NCBI RefSeq assembly: GCF_036826855.1
Contig: NZ_CP104578.1
Location: 868,001 to 932,000, forward strand
Reading direction: 5' to 3'
Length of the DNA stretch: 64,000 nt
DNA from: Streptomyces sp. SJL17-4
GTDB taxonomy: Bacteria > Actinomycetota > Actinomycetes > Streptomycetales > Streptomycetaceae
In this document: piece after piece, positions 33,567 to 41,463 of the stretch
Layout of the letters: the number at the start of each line of letters is the position of its first letter
How positions within the stretch are numbered: the stretch's first letter is position 1
Program-made: the position numbers and the translations under genes
The notes under the pieces: generated by a model
Seen by the model: the letters and a program-made list of their open reading frames with translations, nothing else
Databases searched by the model: none
Told to the model about the DNA's origin: nothing

Positions 33567-34915
33567 GCCGGCTCTCCGAAGGTGATCCGGCTGACCCATT
33601 TGGTGTTGTGGACGCCAGGAGCGCCCGGGACGATCACCCGGGCCGGGTAGCCGTGGTCCCGCGAGAGCACGGCCCCGTTGACGCGTACGGCCAGGAGTGA
33701 ACGGTGGTCGCGTACCTGGCTGTCCCTCAGCACGACGGAGCTGAACGCCCCTCCCCTCTGTACCGATTCCACCAGGGCCCGTGGGGTGTCCGTGCCCCGC
33801 CCGACCAGTGCGGCCAGGTCTGTGAGCCGAACGCCGCTCCACAGCTGGTCGGGGGTCGACCAGCCCTCCACGCAAGCGATGGGCAGAGCCGCCTCGTGCT
33901 GCTCCATGGCCAGCAGCTCGTCTCGGGTCAGCACGACCTGGCGGCCCGCGCTGCGTACGGTCAGCCGCCAGGCGGGGCCGATGTCGCTGGGCCGGATCCC
34001 CACGGATGCCGCGGTCTTGTTGATCTGGAAGCCGTTCGGCCCGGAGCCGGGATCCGTGCCGTGCGGGGCGAGCAGCGCCGTCTGGCGCCACCAGCCGCCC
34101 ACGCTCTGCCCGGCCGTCACCACGAACAGCGCCAGGGATCCCAGCCCGACCATGGCCAGGGCGCCCCGGCGCGAGATGGTCGGGGGCGCCGGCCGGGGCG
34201 ACTTGAGTCCCGCCGCCTCCTCCGTGCCGGCTTCCGGCAGTTCGCGCCCGTACCTCACCGCGCGCAGGGCACGCGGCAGCCGGAAGGCCACGTGGACGAC
34301 GAAGGCGCCGATGAACACCCACGCCCCGTAGAAGTGGAGGACGTAGAAGGAGCCCGGGAAGATGTAGTGCAGCTGTACGTTGAGGATGCCGGTGGCGAAC
34401 TCGAAGAGCGCGCCGCCCACCAGCAGGAGCAGGGAGAGTCGCTCGATGCCGTGGCCGACCGACCGCACGGGCGGCCATTCGAACAGCTTGGGGATGACCG
34501 ACCACAGCTTCGCCAGCAGCACCGGCACGAGGACGACGCCCAGGACCACGTGTACGCCCTGGTTCACCCGGTAGAGCCAGTACGGCGAGGTCGGCCAGGA
34601 GAACAGGTAGATGCCGAGCCACCCCTTGTCCGGCGTCTGGTCGTTGACCGGCGACAGATCCGGGTTGTACGCGGCGTACGACACCAGGCCCGTCACGAAC
34701 AGCACCGTGATGCCGACCAGCAGGACGAGCCCGAGCACAGCGGTCAGCCACAGCCCCCGCAGCGGGCTGCGCCAGAACTCCGGCCGCGTCGGCCCCGGCG
34801 GGGGCCCTGACACGGCAGCCCGCAGACGCGTCAGCGCAGCCGGCCGCTTCGCAGGCTCCGACGGCGCCCGGGACGGAGGCTCGGGCCGATTCCGCTTGCC
34901 GTCGCTCGCCTCCAC
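33563..34915 (-). CDS. Second membrane molybdopterin-binding oxidoreductase, ~450 aa
   Basis: It has the same architecture as the protein at 28192: four cytochrome b-like helices with conserved His (NQGVHVVLG, LHFYGAWV, FVVHVAF), then a sulfite-oxidase-type molybdopterin domain with ligand Cys in PIACVEGWST (~348) and DHGYPARVIVPGAPGVHNTKWVSR. An extra proline-rich cytoplasmic N-terminus (~45 residues) and a longer first periplasmic loop distinguish it. The GTG at 34915 has GGAGG seven bases upstream. A GTG at 34933 is possible. Confidence 0.85.
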   Translation of the reverse strand: MEASDGKRNRPEPPSRAPSEPAKRPAALTRLRAAVSGPPPGPTRPEFWRSPLRGLWLTAVLGLVLLVGITVLFVTGLVSYAAYNPDLSPVNDQTPDKGWLGIYLFSWPTSPYWLYRVNQGVHVVLGVVLVPVLLAKLWSVIPKLFEWPPVRSVGHGIERLSLLLLVGGALFEFATGILNVQLHYIFPGSFYVLHFYGAWVFIGAFVVHVAFRLPRALRAVRYGRELPEAGTEEAAGLKSPRPAPPTISRRGALAMVGLGSLALFVVTAGQSVGGWWRQTALLAPHGTDPGSGPNGFQINKTAASVGIRPSDIGPAWRLTVRSAGRQVVLTRDELLAMEQHEAALPIACVEGWSTPDQLWSGVRLTDLAALVGRGTDTPRALVESVQRGGAFSSVVLRDSQVRDHRSLLAVRVNGAVLSRDHGYPARVIVPGAPGVHNTKWVSRITFGEPA

Positions 34916-35150
34916 CGGGACACCTCCGCACACTCACAGTCGCCGGGACGAACATCCCGCACCGGAGGCCGGGCCGGGTCCATGACACGCCCACCCGAGG
35001 CTCCCCTTGCCCTCCCATGGGCGGGCACACATCTGGTTCCGACGCGGGAATCGATTCGGTAACCCCTTCGCGAAGCCGTCCCGGCGCCCGCAGGATCGTT
35101 GCATAGGCTAAAGGTAGCCAGACGCCCCCTCGTCGGATGCCGCAGGGACG

Positions 35151-36254
35151 GTGTCGGCAGGCAGCGGGGTGCCACTGCCGGAGCCATCGGGGAGAACCTT
35201 GTCCAACCAGCAGCCGCCCGGAACACCTGCCCTCTCCCTCCTCCCATTCGTCGTCATGGCGGTCACCGCGATAGCCGACATCGCCGCCGGGCCGACCGTC
35301 GGGCTGCTGCCACTGGTGGCGTTGGGGCCCGCGTTCGCCGGGCTCACCGGCGGACCGCGCCGCACCGCCCTGATCGGGGGGCTGGCTCTGGCCCTGTGCC
35401 TTGCGCTCGGCTGGTACGACGGCTTGTTTCCCGGGCGGCGCGGGACGACGGCGTTGGTGTCAGTGGCCGGGGTCACCGCCGCCGGCCTGGTCGCCGCCGT
35501 GATGCGATGTCGCCGCGAGGCAGAGCTGGCCAGTGTCCGCTCGATCGCCGAGGTGGCGCAGCGGGTTCTGCTCCGCCCTGTGCCCCGCACCGCCGGCGAG
35601 TTGAGTGCCGCCGTCTCGTACACGGCCGCCGTGGCCGAGGCCCGCATCGGTGGGGATCTGTACGAGGTGGTCACCTCGCCCGGTGGCGTACGCGTGATCG
35701 TCGGCGATGTCCAGGGCAAGGGGCTCGACGCCGTGGAGACGGCGGCCGATGTGCTCGGCGCCTTCCGGGAAGCCGCTCACGACGAGCCCGACCTCATGGG
35801 CGTCAGCGCCCGGCTGGAGCGGGCGATGAACCGAGCCCTGTGCGGGGAGCGGTTCGTCACGGCGGTGATCGCCGAGATCCGGGAGGACCGGACCGTGGCG
35901 CTGCTCAACTACGGTCACCCGTCCCCGCTGCTCGTCCACGCCGACGGCACGGCTCGCTTCCTCGCACCGAGGACACGAGCGATGCCGCTCGGGCTCGGCG
36001 TACATGGGGCACAGTCCCCCGAGACGCTGAGTACGGCGTTCCACCCGGGCGACCAGCTTCTGCTGTACACGGACGGCGTCACCGAAGCCCGCGACGGCCG
36101 GGGAGAGTTCTATCCCCTCGACTCCCGGCTCCACCTGTTGAACGCCGACAGTCCCGAACTCGCCTTGGACGCCCTGCACAGCGACATCGTCGTGCACGCC
36201 GGCGGGCCGCTCGGGGACGATGCCGCCATGCTGCTCTTGCGCTACCGCGCATGA
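35151..36254 (+). CDS. Membrane PP2C-type (SpoIIE/RsbU) serine phosphatase, ~367 aa
   Basis: Three membrane helices (~30-50, ~53-70, ~72-115) are followed by a PPM phosphatase domain with metal-binding motifs ARIGGDLYEV and VIVGDVQGKGLDA, YTDGVTEARD and a terminal GDDAAMLLLR. Such proteins dephosphorylate STAS anti-anti-sigma factors. The STAS protein at 12175 is a conceivable but distant partner. The start is GTG 35151, but a TTG at 35199 has a better GGGGAG Shine-Dalgarno and may be the true one. Confidence 0.88.
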   Translation: MSAGSGVPLPEPSGRTLSNQQPPGTPALSLLPFVVMAVTAIADIAAGPTVGLLPLVALGPAFAGLTGGPRRTALIGGLALALCLALGWYDGLFPGRRGTTALVSVAGVTAAGLVAAVMRCRREAELASVRSIAEVAQRVLLRPVPRTAGELSAAVSYTAAVAEARIGGDLYEVVTSPGGVRVIVGDVQGKGLDAVETAADVLGAFREAAHDEPDLMGVSARLERAMNRALCGERFVTAVIAEIREDRTVALLNYGHPSPLLVHADGTARFLAPRTRAMPLGLGVHGAQSPETLSTAFHPGDQLLLYTDGVTEARDGRGEFYPLDSRLHLLNADSPELALDALHSDIVVHAGGPLGDDAAMLLLRYRA

Positions 36255-36289
36255 CGACCACCCTCGCATCGCACGGTACAAAGGTTCGT

Positions 36290-36820
36290 ATGCGAGAGCA
36301 CGAGGAGACCGACCCGGCCCAGGACGACATCGGAGTCGTGACGCGTGCCGTGCTGACAGCGTCGCGGTTGCTGGTGGCGGTCTCGGCCCGGTCGCTGGCG
36401 ACGGTCGAGGAGAGCATCACCCTGCCGCAGTTCCGGATGCTCGTGGTGCTGTCCACCCGCGGTCCGTCGAAACTCGTCGCGCTGGCCGACCACCTCGGCG
36501 TAAAGCCTTCCACCGCCATGCGGATGGTGGACCGGCTGATCGGCTCCGGCCTGATGGACCGTCGGCCGAACCCGGCCAACCGCCGCGAGACCGTCCTGCG
36601 CCTCACCGAGGAGGGGAACCGCGTCGTCCAGGACGTGACCTCCCGACGGCGTACGGAGATCACGGCCATTCTCCGTCGCCTCGACTCCGCTCAGCGCAGT
36701 GCCCTCGTGGAGGCTCTCGACGCCTTCAACTCGGCCGGTCAGGAACCGGCGTTCGGCGACGCAGACATGGGCCCGCATCCCCTCGGGTGGTCCGACTGGG
36801 CGGACGGCGGCACACAGTAG
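36290..36820 (+). CDS. MarR-family transcriptional regulator, 176 aa
   Basis: The winged helix is ITLPQFRMLVVLSTRGPSKLVALADHLGVKPSTAMRMVDRLIGSGLMDRRPNPANRRETVLRLTEEGNRVV, flanked by the helices of the MarR dimer. The ATG at 36290 has AAAGG upstream. An ATG at 36251 overlaps the phosphatase stop and would add 13 residues. It is probably coupled to the phosphatase gene. Confidence 0.88.
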   Translation: MREHEETDPAQDDIGVVTRAVLTASRLLVAVSARSLATVEESITLPQFRMLVVLSTRGPSKLVALADHLGVKPSTAMRMVDRLIGSGLMDRRPNPANRRETVLRLTEEGNRVVQDVTSRRRTEITAILRRLDSAQRSALVEALDAFNSAGQEPAFGDADMGPHPLGWSDWADGGTQ

Positions 36821-36899
36821 GACCGCACGACGGCGACGAAGCAAACCACAGCGAACGCAAGAAGCAGCATCACCGTCCTGACGAGTTCCCACAACAGTG

Positions 36900-37125
36900 C
36901 GCCAGGCCCTTCTATCCCGCGCGGAGCGACTCTCCCCGCCGGATGCGGGTGGCGGAGGCGGGCCCGGTCACCGAGGACCTGGGTGCCGTGGGTGGGGATG
37001 TGGCCGCGGGGCGAGGTGGGCGAGGGCGGGCCGGAAGCCGGTGCACCAGCCGATGGCGTCCGCGTCGGCGGTGGTGCCGTCCGCCCAGGCCACGCCGGTG
37101 GAGGCGATCCGGTCGAACATCGGCT
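36900..37125 (-). pseudogene. C-terminal remnant of a flavin-dependent monooxygenase-like gene
   Basis: On the minus strand one frame reads [37 protein letters not shown]. The continuation ([14 protein letters not shown]...) is in another frame. Both parts match the C-terminal NAD(P)-binding region of FAD-dependent monooxygenases (DAD-x-WCTGFRP). The FAD-binding N-terminus is missing and at least one frameshift is present. Confidence 0.6.
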
Positions 37126-37590
37126 GAGCCAGGTCCCGAAGTCGGCCTTGACGCAGAAGAGTTCACCGTCCCGGTGGACTCCGGAGACCCGTACGGGCCG
37201 CGCGAACCCCGATTCACAGGCGCGGCGTCCCGAAAAGGCCGGAAGTTTGGGCCACCGACCTGTCGCCACACAAACGTGCAGGTCAGCGACCCAATCCAGC
37301 AGAACCACCAAGTGCCTTCTAAGCACTTGGCGACGTCGTCCACGGCCGCGTCCTCGTCCGTGACGTGGACGGTGGTGATCCCAGGCTCCGCGGCCGGCGG
37401 AGGGTTCTCCATATGACCGTCTGCGAATACGCACCTCGGCGGGCAATCCGGCGCCAGGGCGAGCCGGTTCGTAGTGGACATGGCCGGTGGCCTCGCCCGG
37501 CGCGACCACATTGCCCGACGCAGCCGAGGAGGGTGCGTACACGCACGCCCTCCCGGCCAGCCGCCCCGATACGATGCGTAGCCGTTTCAT
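37126..37590. other. Gene-poor remnant DNA before the transposon
   Basis: No intact gene is seen. A minus-strand frame around 37120-37412 encodes MENPPPAAEPGITTVHVTDEDAAVDDVAKCLEGTWWFCWIGSLTCTFVWRQVGG. It could be a small real protein, but it runs without a stop into the preceding remnant and I do not recognise it. The region reads as decayed sequence left of the IS701 element. Confidence 0.4.
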
Positions 37591-37647
37591 CTAGTACTAC
37601 AGCCGGTGGTTCACGTGACGTGACGGCGGTGTCTCGTTGCTCCGTTC

Positions 37648-38880
37648 GTGGGACTGAAATTGCCACTTGGTGTGATGCGGACGGATGAGTTGAGCGAGGC
37701 CGAAGTCCGAGTGGTGGAGGGGGAGTTGGAGGCGCTGTGCGCCTCGGTGGACGATGTGTTCGCGCGCCCGGCCTCCCGGGAGAACCTGCGGGCGATGGTG
37801 CGCGGGCTGCTCAGCGAGGTGCCGCGCAAGAACCTGTGGCAGCTCGCTGAGGCTGCCGGCCACCCCAACCCGGACCGGTTGCAGGGTCTCCTGGCCAAGG
37901 CCGCATGGGATGCGGACGAACTGCGCGACCGAGTCCGCGCCCACGCGGTCGCCGCCCTGGCCGCCGACGACGCGGTACTGATCGCGGACGAGACCGGCGA
38001 TATCAAGAAGGGCACCAAGACCGCCGGTGTCCAGCGTCAGTACACCGGCACCGCGGGCAGGGTCGAGAACGCCCAGGTCAGCGTGCACCTGTCCTACAGA
38101 TCCGGTAAGGCCCGCACCCTGATCGACAGCGAGTTCTACCTCGGCAAGCACTGGGCCGGCACCACCGCGGAGCACGAACGCCGCTGCGCCGAGCAGGGCA
38201 TCCCGCCCGACCGCGCGAGCGCGGTGGCCACCAAACCGGAGCTGGCCCGGCGGATACTGGAGCGCGCGCCGGCGGCCTCGGTGCCGTTCACCTATTTCCT
38301 GGCCGATGAGGCCTACGGGCAGTGCCGTGCGCTGCGCGCCTGGCTGGAGGAACACCAGGTCCGCTACGTCTTCGCCATCCCGAAGGACGAGGTGCTGCCG
38401 CTGCCCGACGGGCGCACCCGGCCGGCCCGCGAGCTGTGGGCACTGGTACCCGGGGATGCCTTCGAGCGCCGGTCCTGTGCTGACGGCGCCAAGGGTCCGC
38501 GCGAGTACGACTGGGCCGCCGTCCAACTCGCCTCCCTTTCCACCGGGCTGGAGCGTCACCTGCTGATCCGCCGCTCGACCGTGCCCAACAAGAAGGACAA
38601 GAAGACCGGCGAACTCGTCCGGGAGACCGCCTACTTCCTGTGCCACACCCACCCGGACACTCCCCTGGCCGAGATGGTCGTCGCCGCGGGACAGCGCTGG
38701 ATGGTGGAGGAGTCGTTCCAGGTCGCCAAGGGACAGGTGGGGCTGGACGAGCACGAGGTACGCAAGTGGTGCTCGTGGTACCGGCACACCACCGTGTGCA
38801 TGCTCGCCATGGTCTTCCTGGTCATCGTCCGGAGCCGGCTCATACCGGCCCCGCCGACGACACCCGACCCCCGACCGTGA
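37648..38880 (+). CDS. IS701-family DDE transposase, 410 aa, C-terminus frame-split
   Basis: The catalytic triad is visible: Asp114 in VLIADETGDIKKG, Asp in FTYFLADEAYGQ and Glu in WMVEESFQVAKGQVGLDEHEVR. The N-terminal SEVPRKNLWQLAEAAGHPNPDRLQGLLAKAAWD is typical. GTG start. The protein ends LIPAPPTTPDPRP, whereas the usual C-terminal helix (NEIRRLYDRIVLAPARTARTWL...) continues in another frame from ~38850. A frameshift in a C-rich run may therefore have shortened it. The catalytic core is complete. Confidence 0.88.
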   Translation: MGLKLPLGVMRTDELSEAEVRVVEGELEALCASVDDVFARPASRENLRAMVRGLLSEVPRKNLWQLAEAAGHPNPDRLQGLLAKAAWDADELRDRVRAHAVAALAADDAVLIADETGDIKKGTKTAGVQRQYTGTAGRVENAQVSVHLSYRSGKARTLIDSEFYLGKHWAGTTAEHERRCAEQGIPPDRASAVATKPELARRILERAPAASVPFTYFLADEAYGQCRALRAWLEEHQVRYVFAIPKDEVLPLPDGRTRPARELWALVPGDAFERRSCADGAKGPREYDWAAVQLASLSTGLERHLLIRRSTVPNKKDKKTGELVRETAYFLCHTHPDTPLAEMVVAAGQRWMVEESFQVAKGQVGLDEHEVRKWCSWYRHTTVCMLAMVFLVIVRSRLIPAPPTTPDPRP

Positions 38881-39044
38881 ACGAGATCCGCCGCCTGTAC
38901 GACCGGATCGTCCTCGCCCCCGCCCGCACCGCCCGAACCTGGCTCGCCATGCACTGGCACCGCTGGCGCACCCGCCACCAGACCGAGCCCGAACCAGCCA
39001 CTACCGCACCCGAGCAGCCCGTGATCTCTCGCAGCGAAGGTTGA
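38850..39044 (+). pseudogene. Frame-shifted C-terminal extension of the IS701 transposase
   Basis: The frame reads ADDTRPPTVNEIRRLYDRIVLAPARTARTWLAMHWHRWRTRHQTEPEP. NEIRRLxxRxVxAPxRxxxxWLxWxxWRxRHQ is the usual tail of actinomycete IS701 transposases. A GTG at 38877 overlaps the upstream TGA (GTGA), so it could also be made as a separate 55-aa piece by reinitiation. Confidence 0.6.
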
Positions 39045-39097
39045 GCATTCTCACCGAAGGTTGAGTGACGCACAGGCGGGACCAGGCACGCTTGTCG

Positions 39098-39892
39098 TCA
39101 CGCACCACCGGCTGCACTCGGCCGCCGGTGCTGGTGGAGCAGCCCGGCCGTGCATGCCACGACCGTTACGGCAACGGTGGGTACAACCCATGACGGGAGG
39201 CCGAGCCACACCGCCGACAACCCCACGACAGCACAGGTGATCGTCATGGTGATGAGCAGCGGTTTGCCGTACGAGCGCCAGGTAAAGTGCTCGTGGCCAT
39301 GGGGCCTGGCCATCCGCACCGCACCCAACCCGAGCCCCGTGGCCGCCAGGAGGCCCAGGAACGTGCCGATGGCGACTGTCATCTGTGGTTCGGAGCGGGG
39401 TTCTTCGGAGGTCCCCTGCCGAACGCCTCCGTTGTGGACCGTCATGACGTCGCCGCGCCAGACGGTCGCGGTGACCTGGTCTCCAGGCCGGAGTCGCTCC
39501 AAGAGCGGCCCAGGATCGCCGAAGGCCACGACCCCGTTCCAGAAGGACGTGCCGGACAAGGTCGCCTTGTAACTGCCGGATTTGCTCAGCTCATTCCGCG
39601 TGCTCTCGACGGTGAAAGAGACCTCACGCAGGCAGTCCTCCCACTTTTTCGCCGTCGCGCCGGCGTGGCACGGCTCGGCCGCCACGTAGTCCTGGTGCCG
39701 CCTGGTATCGGAGGGAAGCCACGCGGTGAACACGAGATAGCAGCCCAGCGCCGGGATCAGGGACAACATGATCAACGCCGCGCCCACGAGCCGCGTCCGG
39801 CCCGGAGACCGCCGTGCAGGTTGGTCAGCACCCGGCGAAGGCAGCGACGGCCCGTCCATCCCGTGGGTGGTGTTTGTGCTCGGCACTGTCAT
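39098..39892 (-). CDS. Transposon passenger: membrane protein with extracytoplasmic domain, 264 aa
   Basis: A cytoplasmic Ser/Pro-rich N-terminus (~1-33) precedes a membrane helix (LVGAALIMLSLIPALGCYLVF) and an outer domain with two cysteines (EPCHAGATAKKWEDCLREVSFTVE) and LLERLRPGDQVTATVWRGDVMTVHNGGVRQGTS. Further helices follow (TVAIGTFLGLLAATGLGLGAV, LLITMTITCAVVGLSAVWL, VVPTVAVTVVACTAGLL). The order of features matches the protein at 14696. The ATG at 39892 has AGGAG upstream. It lies between the transposase and the right terminal repeat. Function is unknown. Confidence 0.65.
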   Translation of the reverse strand: MTVPSTNTTHGMDGPSLPSPGADQPARRSPGRTRLVGAALIMLSLIPALGCYLVFTAWLPSDTRRHQDYVAAEPCHAGATAKKWEDCLREVSFTVESTRNELSKSGSYKATLSGTSFWNGVVAFGDPGPLLERLRPGDQVTATVWRGDVMTVHNGGVRQGTSEEPRSEPQMTVAIGTFLGLLAATGLGLGAVRMARPHGHEHFTWRSYGKPLLITMTITCAVVGLSAVWLGLPSWVVPTVAVTVVACTAGLLHQHRRPSAAGGA

Positions 39893-40384
39893 CACTCGCC
39901 TCTCCTGGCCGGTACGAAAGTCCCTCCGCCCAAGTGGCGTTCCAGACCCGTCGCCGTAGCTTGGCTCAGCCGGAAGCAGGCAGACAAGGGGCACTCCAGG
40001 CAGTCTGAGGTCGCTCGTCCCTTCCGCACCTGGGCAATCGCCCTGGCCCGCCCCCGACCGCGCACGCCACCGTCGGCTCGGGACGTCGGCCTGACGGCCC
40101 TGATCGCCGAGTCACTCGAACCGGGCCCAGGTGGACAAGTTCCGCTGCCAGTGGCAGCTATCACTGCGAGGCCCACGAACACTCCGGGACCGCCAAGGAT
40201 GGAGTCCCGAAAACCTTCAAGGAGACCGGCCCTGGACCACAAGATGTGACCCAGGCCACTCAGCCTTCGCTGCGACAGGTCAGCCCGCGCTCACTCACCG
40301 TGAACCCACCGGCTGTAGCACTAGACGGCAACCCGTCTCACCAGGGGTGATACTCCTTCTGAAGCGGCGCTCGCTGGGGAGAAT
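39893..40384. other. Right part of IS701-type element and flank, no gene seen
   Basis: No coding frame with recognisable features is present between the passenger gene and the next element. The stretch contains the transposon's right terminal repeat (to 40320), its CTAG target copy, and ~60 bp of flank (containing GGGGAGAATC, which recurs right of the composite element near 45530). Confidence 0.5.
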
Positions 40385-40453
40385 CTAAGGGCTGTCCCGT
40401 AAATGATCTCCCGATTGCCTTGGGCAGGGGTGGCCGCCGTACGAGCCGCTGAT

Positions 40454-40936
40454 CTATCCGGCGAGGGCGAGGTTGTGCATCCGGGCGATGCCGAGCATGG
40501 CGTGGTGCACACCGTCGCCTTTGAGGCGGCAGTCTCGGAGGATCTTCCAGGTCTTCAGGTAGTTCTTCGACCTCTCGGCGATGGCGTGGTCGCGGGTGGG
40601 GACCAGGGTGCCGTCCACAATGAGCACGGTGTCCTTGGCGAACCGCTTGCGCGGTTGAAGCGCGAGCATTGGCCCGAGGTGGTCGATGATGCGGTCCGCC
40701 GCCGACTTGGACACCCCGAACAGCGGAGCGAGCTGCCGCATCGTCAGGTTCGTGCGCCAGTAGGCCGCCACCAGCAGTGCCCGGTCCTCCAGCGGAAGGC
40801 TCCACGGCCGGCCCTCGCGGTCCGCATCCGCACCCTCGCGCCGCAGGACGGTCACGAGCTTGCCGAAGTTGTGCGGGTTCAGCCCGGCGAACGGGGCTAT
40901 CCAAGACGGCTCCGACGCCGTGATCACACCAGCCAC
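40454..40936 (-). pseudogene. IS5-family transposase with internal deletion, 160 aa (left copy)
   Basis: The N-terminal helix-turn-helix region (RTNLTMRQLAPLFGVSKSAADRIIDHLGPML) and first catalytic Asp (LIVDGTLVPTRDHAIAERSKNY) are present. The sequence then jumps to LKTWKILRDCRLKGDGVHHAMLGIARMHNLALAG. Compared with the intact IS5 protein at 41523, ~96 residues are missing, including the second Asp (GDGAY) and the Glu (RARVEHAFA). The frame is preserved but catalysis should be abolished. The right arm carries an identical copy. Confidence 0.85.
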
Positions 40937-41013
40937 AGCTGGATCATCTCAGTTGCAGACGTCTCTGGTGCCGACCGATCCTTTGCCTATTCGACGATCT
41001 GAGGGAGAACGAC

Positions 41014-41407
41014 GTGGGGCTGACTCTGTTCCCGGGAGACGGAGACACCAGCAGACCCGACGTCGGCTGGTCCTACAGCGGCTTCGCCGTGTTCCGGCGG
41101 CAGCTGGCGCGAGCCGAGGGGTTCGATCTCGACGGGATGTGGGGCTTCGGTGGGGAACGCCCCTGGAGTGATGTCTCCACCTCGCTCGAACCACTCCTCG
41201 ATCGCCCCGACGACGGTGGAGGCGAGCTCTCGCCCACCGAATGCGCTGTGCTCCTGCCCCGGCTCGAGGCGATCGTCGAGCAGTGGCGGAATGAGGTCGG
41301 CGTCCCTCGGACACACATCGACGCGGCCCAACAGCTGACGGTCGTTCTGCGGCTCTGCGGCTCTGCGGCTCTGCGTCGCGAAGGACGTCGCGCTTCTCTT
41401 CCTCTGA
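41014..41407 (+). pseudogene. IS5 cargo gene, frameshifted by octamer repeat expansion (left copy)
   Basis: The GTG at 41014 with AGGGAG upstream starts GLTLFPGDGDTSRPDVGWSYSGFAVFRRQLARAEGFDLDGMWGFGGERPWSDVSTSLEPLLDRPDDGGGELSPTECAVLLPRLEAIVEQW..., a Streptomyces-type small acidic hypothetical protein, possibly immunity-like. At 41347-41370 the octamer CTGCGGCT occurs three times. With one copy the frame would read LRLCVAKDVALLFL and stop at 41405-41407. The extra 16 bp shift the frame, which then runs on to 41577 across the next IS boundary. Confidence 0.6.
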
Positions 41408-41463
41408 TGTCCGCGAAACCGGGGCAGGTCCTCACGCTCCCGCAGTTACGGGCAGCCCTCTTA

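Larger units (their letters stand above)
37595..40320 (+). mobile_element. IS701-type transposon with passenger membrane gene, ~2.7 kb
   Basis: Left end TACTACAGCCGGTGGTTCAC (from 37595) and the complement of the right end TGCTACAGCCGGTGGGTTCAC (ending 40320) form imperfect terminal inverted repeats. Each end is bordered by CTAG (37591-37594 and 40321-40324), a YTAR target duplication as expected for IS701. The element contains an IS701-family transposase and, beyond the usual ~1.4 kb length, a minus-strand membrane-protein gene. Confidence 0.75.
40385..41459 (+). repeat. Left arm of 1075-bp inverted repeat: IS5-like element with cargo
   Basis: The arm is bounded by AGGGCTGTCCCGTAA (from 40388) and TTACGGGCAGCCCT (to 41459), which form imperfect terminal inverted repeats of an IS5-type element. 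Inside are a deleted transposase (minus) and a cargo gene (plus), with starts 77 bp apart. Pairing positions of the two arms sum to 85881 throughout. Confidence 0.85.

Noticed and set aside
33048..35030. A 660-codon minus-strand frame covering the second molybdopterin oxidoreductase
   Set aside because: Only its last 172 codons (from 33566) are protein-like; the rest is out of frame with the oxidoreductase.
39892..40242. A 116-codon minus-strand frame right of the IS701 passenger gene
   Set aside because: It overlaps the passenger's ribosome binding site region and shows no domain or signal; treated as non-coding.
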